DNA from: JADFXI01 sp050011415
Lineage (GTDB): Bacteria; Nitrospirota; Thermodesulfovibrionia; Thermodesulfovibrionales; Dissulfurispiraceae
Direction of reading: 5' to 3'
NCBI GenBank assembly: GCA_050011415.1
Contig: JBEKJD010000230.1
Span: 1 to 5,086 of the forward strand
Length of the DNA: 5,086 nt
Shown here: positions 4,842 to 5,086 of the stretch, piece after piece
Layout: each line of letters opens with the position of its first letter
Numbering within the stretch: position 1 is the stretch's first letter
Notes under the pieces: generated by a model
What the model saw: only the letters and a program-made list of their open reading frames with translations
Told to the model about the DNA's origin: nothing
The model's database searches: none
Position numbers and translations under genes: made by a program

Positions 4842-5086
4842 TATTCCGTTCCCTCCGTGTCCTGCGGCACAATAACACAAATACGTGTGCCCTTGCCAAC
4901 TGTTGAAGATATTTCAAACTTCCCATCCATGAGCTCCACCCGCTCTCTCATGCCCAGTATCCCGAGGCCCCTTGAACTTACCGAGGCGGCTTTGAGCGCT
5001 TCGCCAACATCGAATCCGGTCCCGTCGTCCTCTATGGTGGCACATACCTCGCTGGAATCCGCATCGAGCGTCACAAAGACTTTAGT
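4841..5086 (-). CDS. Sensor histidine kinase, C-terminal ATPase part (cut by window edge)
   Basis: Only the last 81 residues are in the window, and the frame is open through 5086. They contain the HATPase_c core: TIEDDGTGFDVGEAL is the G1 (DxGxG) box, and SRGLGILGMRERVELMDG carries the G2 box. ISSTVGKGTRICVIVP is the final strand pair. The 'RGLGILGMRER' wording is typical of NarX/DegS/LiaS-type (HPK7) kinases, which pair with NarL-type regulators, matching the neighbour. The sensor domain, the phospho-accepting His and the N box lie outside, so the signal is unknown. The stop TAA shares a base with the regulator's ATG, giving translational coupling. Confidence 0.9.
   Translation of the reverse strand, partial: TKVFVTLDADSSEVCATIEDDGTGFDVGEALKAASVSSRGLGILGMRERVELMDGKFEISSTVGKGTRICVIVPQDTEGTE

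Overview
All genes recognised in this window lie on the minus strand, so transcription runs from high to low coordinates. The composition is mid-GC. The order yicC, remA-like (DUF370), gmk, rpoZ is a common bacterial housekeeping cluster. It is combined here with a YacP-type NYN protein, a DUF167/YggU protein, small REP-like palindromes and a probable selenoprotein. Together these suggest an anaerobic Gram-negative-type lineage such as Nitrospirota or Desulfobacterota (former Deltaproteobacteria). This placement is inferred from gene content, and no 16S or other marker is present.

Reading in the direction of transcription, 5086-4841 is the C-terminal ATPase end of a sensor histidine kinase. 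It is coupled by a TAATG overlap to a NarL/FixJ-family response regulator (4841-4179). A gap of about 130 bp follows, holding a candidate promoter whose -35 box lies in a 14-bp palindrome. Next comes a small gene (4047-3880) that a standard ORF caller misses because codon 16 is an in-frame TGA. It encodes a 55-residue protein with two CXXC motifs. The TGA is followed at 24 nt by an 8-bp stem with a GGA loop, which fits a bacterial SECIS element. I read this as a selenoprotein of the small dual-CXXC type, and it is the most notable item in the window.

Downstream come a YacP-like NYN-domain protein (3822-3244), a PAP2 (Aur1-like) membrane phosphatase or transferase (3242-2343), DUF167/YggU (2290-2027), YicC/YloC (2030-1182), RemA-like (1039-755), guanylate kinase (768-151) and the start of RNA polymerase omega (149-1, cut by the window edge). 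Most junctions overlap or are 1 nt apart, so translational coupling is likely.

Two repeat structures interrupt the tight packing. A perfect tandem duplication of a 42-bp hairpin-forming unit (2299-2382) sits exactly on the PAP2/DUF167 junction. It supplies the C-terminus of PAP2 in one frame and an apparent N-terminal extension of DUF167 in another. A head-to-head pair of REP-like palindromes (1076-1154) fills the yicC/remA gap. Functionally, the right-to-left order moves from signalling, through a redox or metal small selenoprotein, to RNA turnover, nucleotide metabolism and transcription. There is no evidence that these form one pathway beyond co-orientation.
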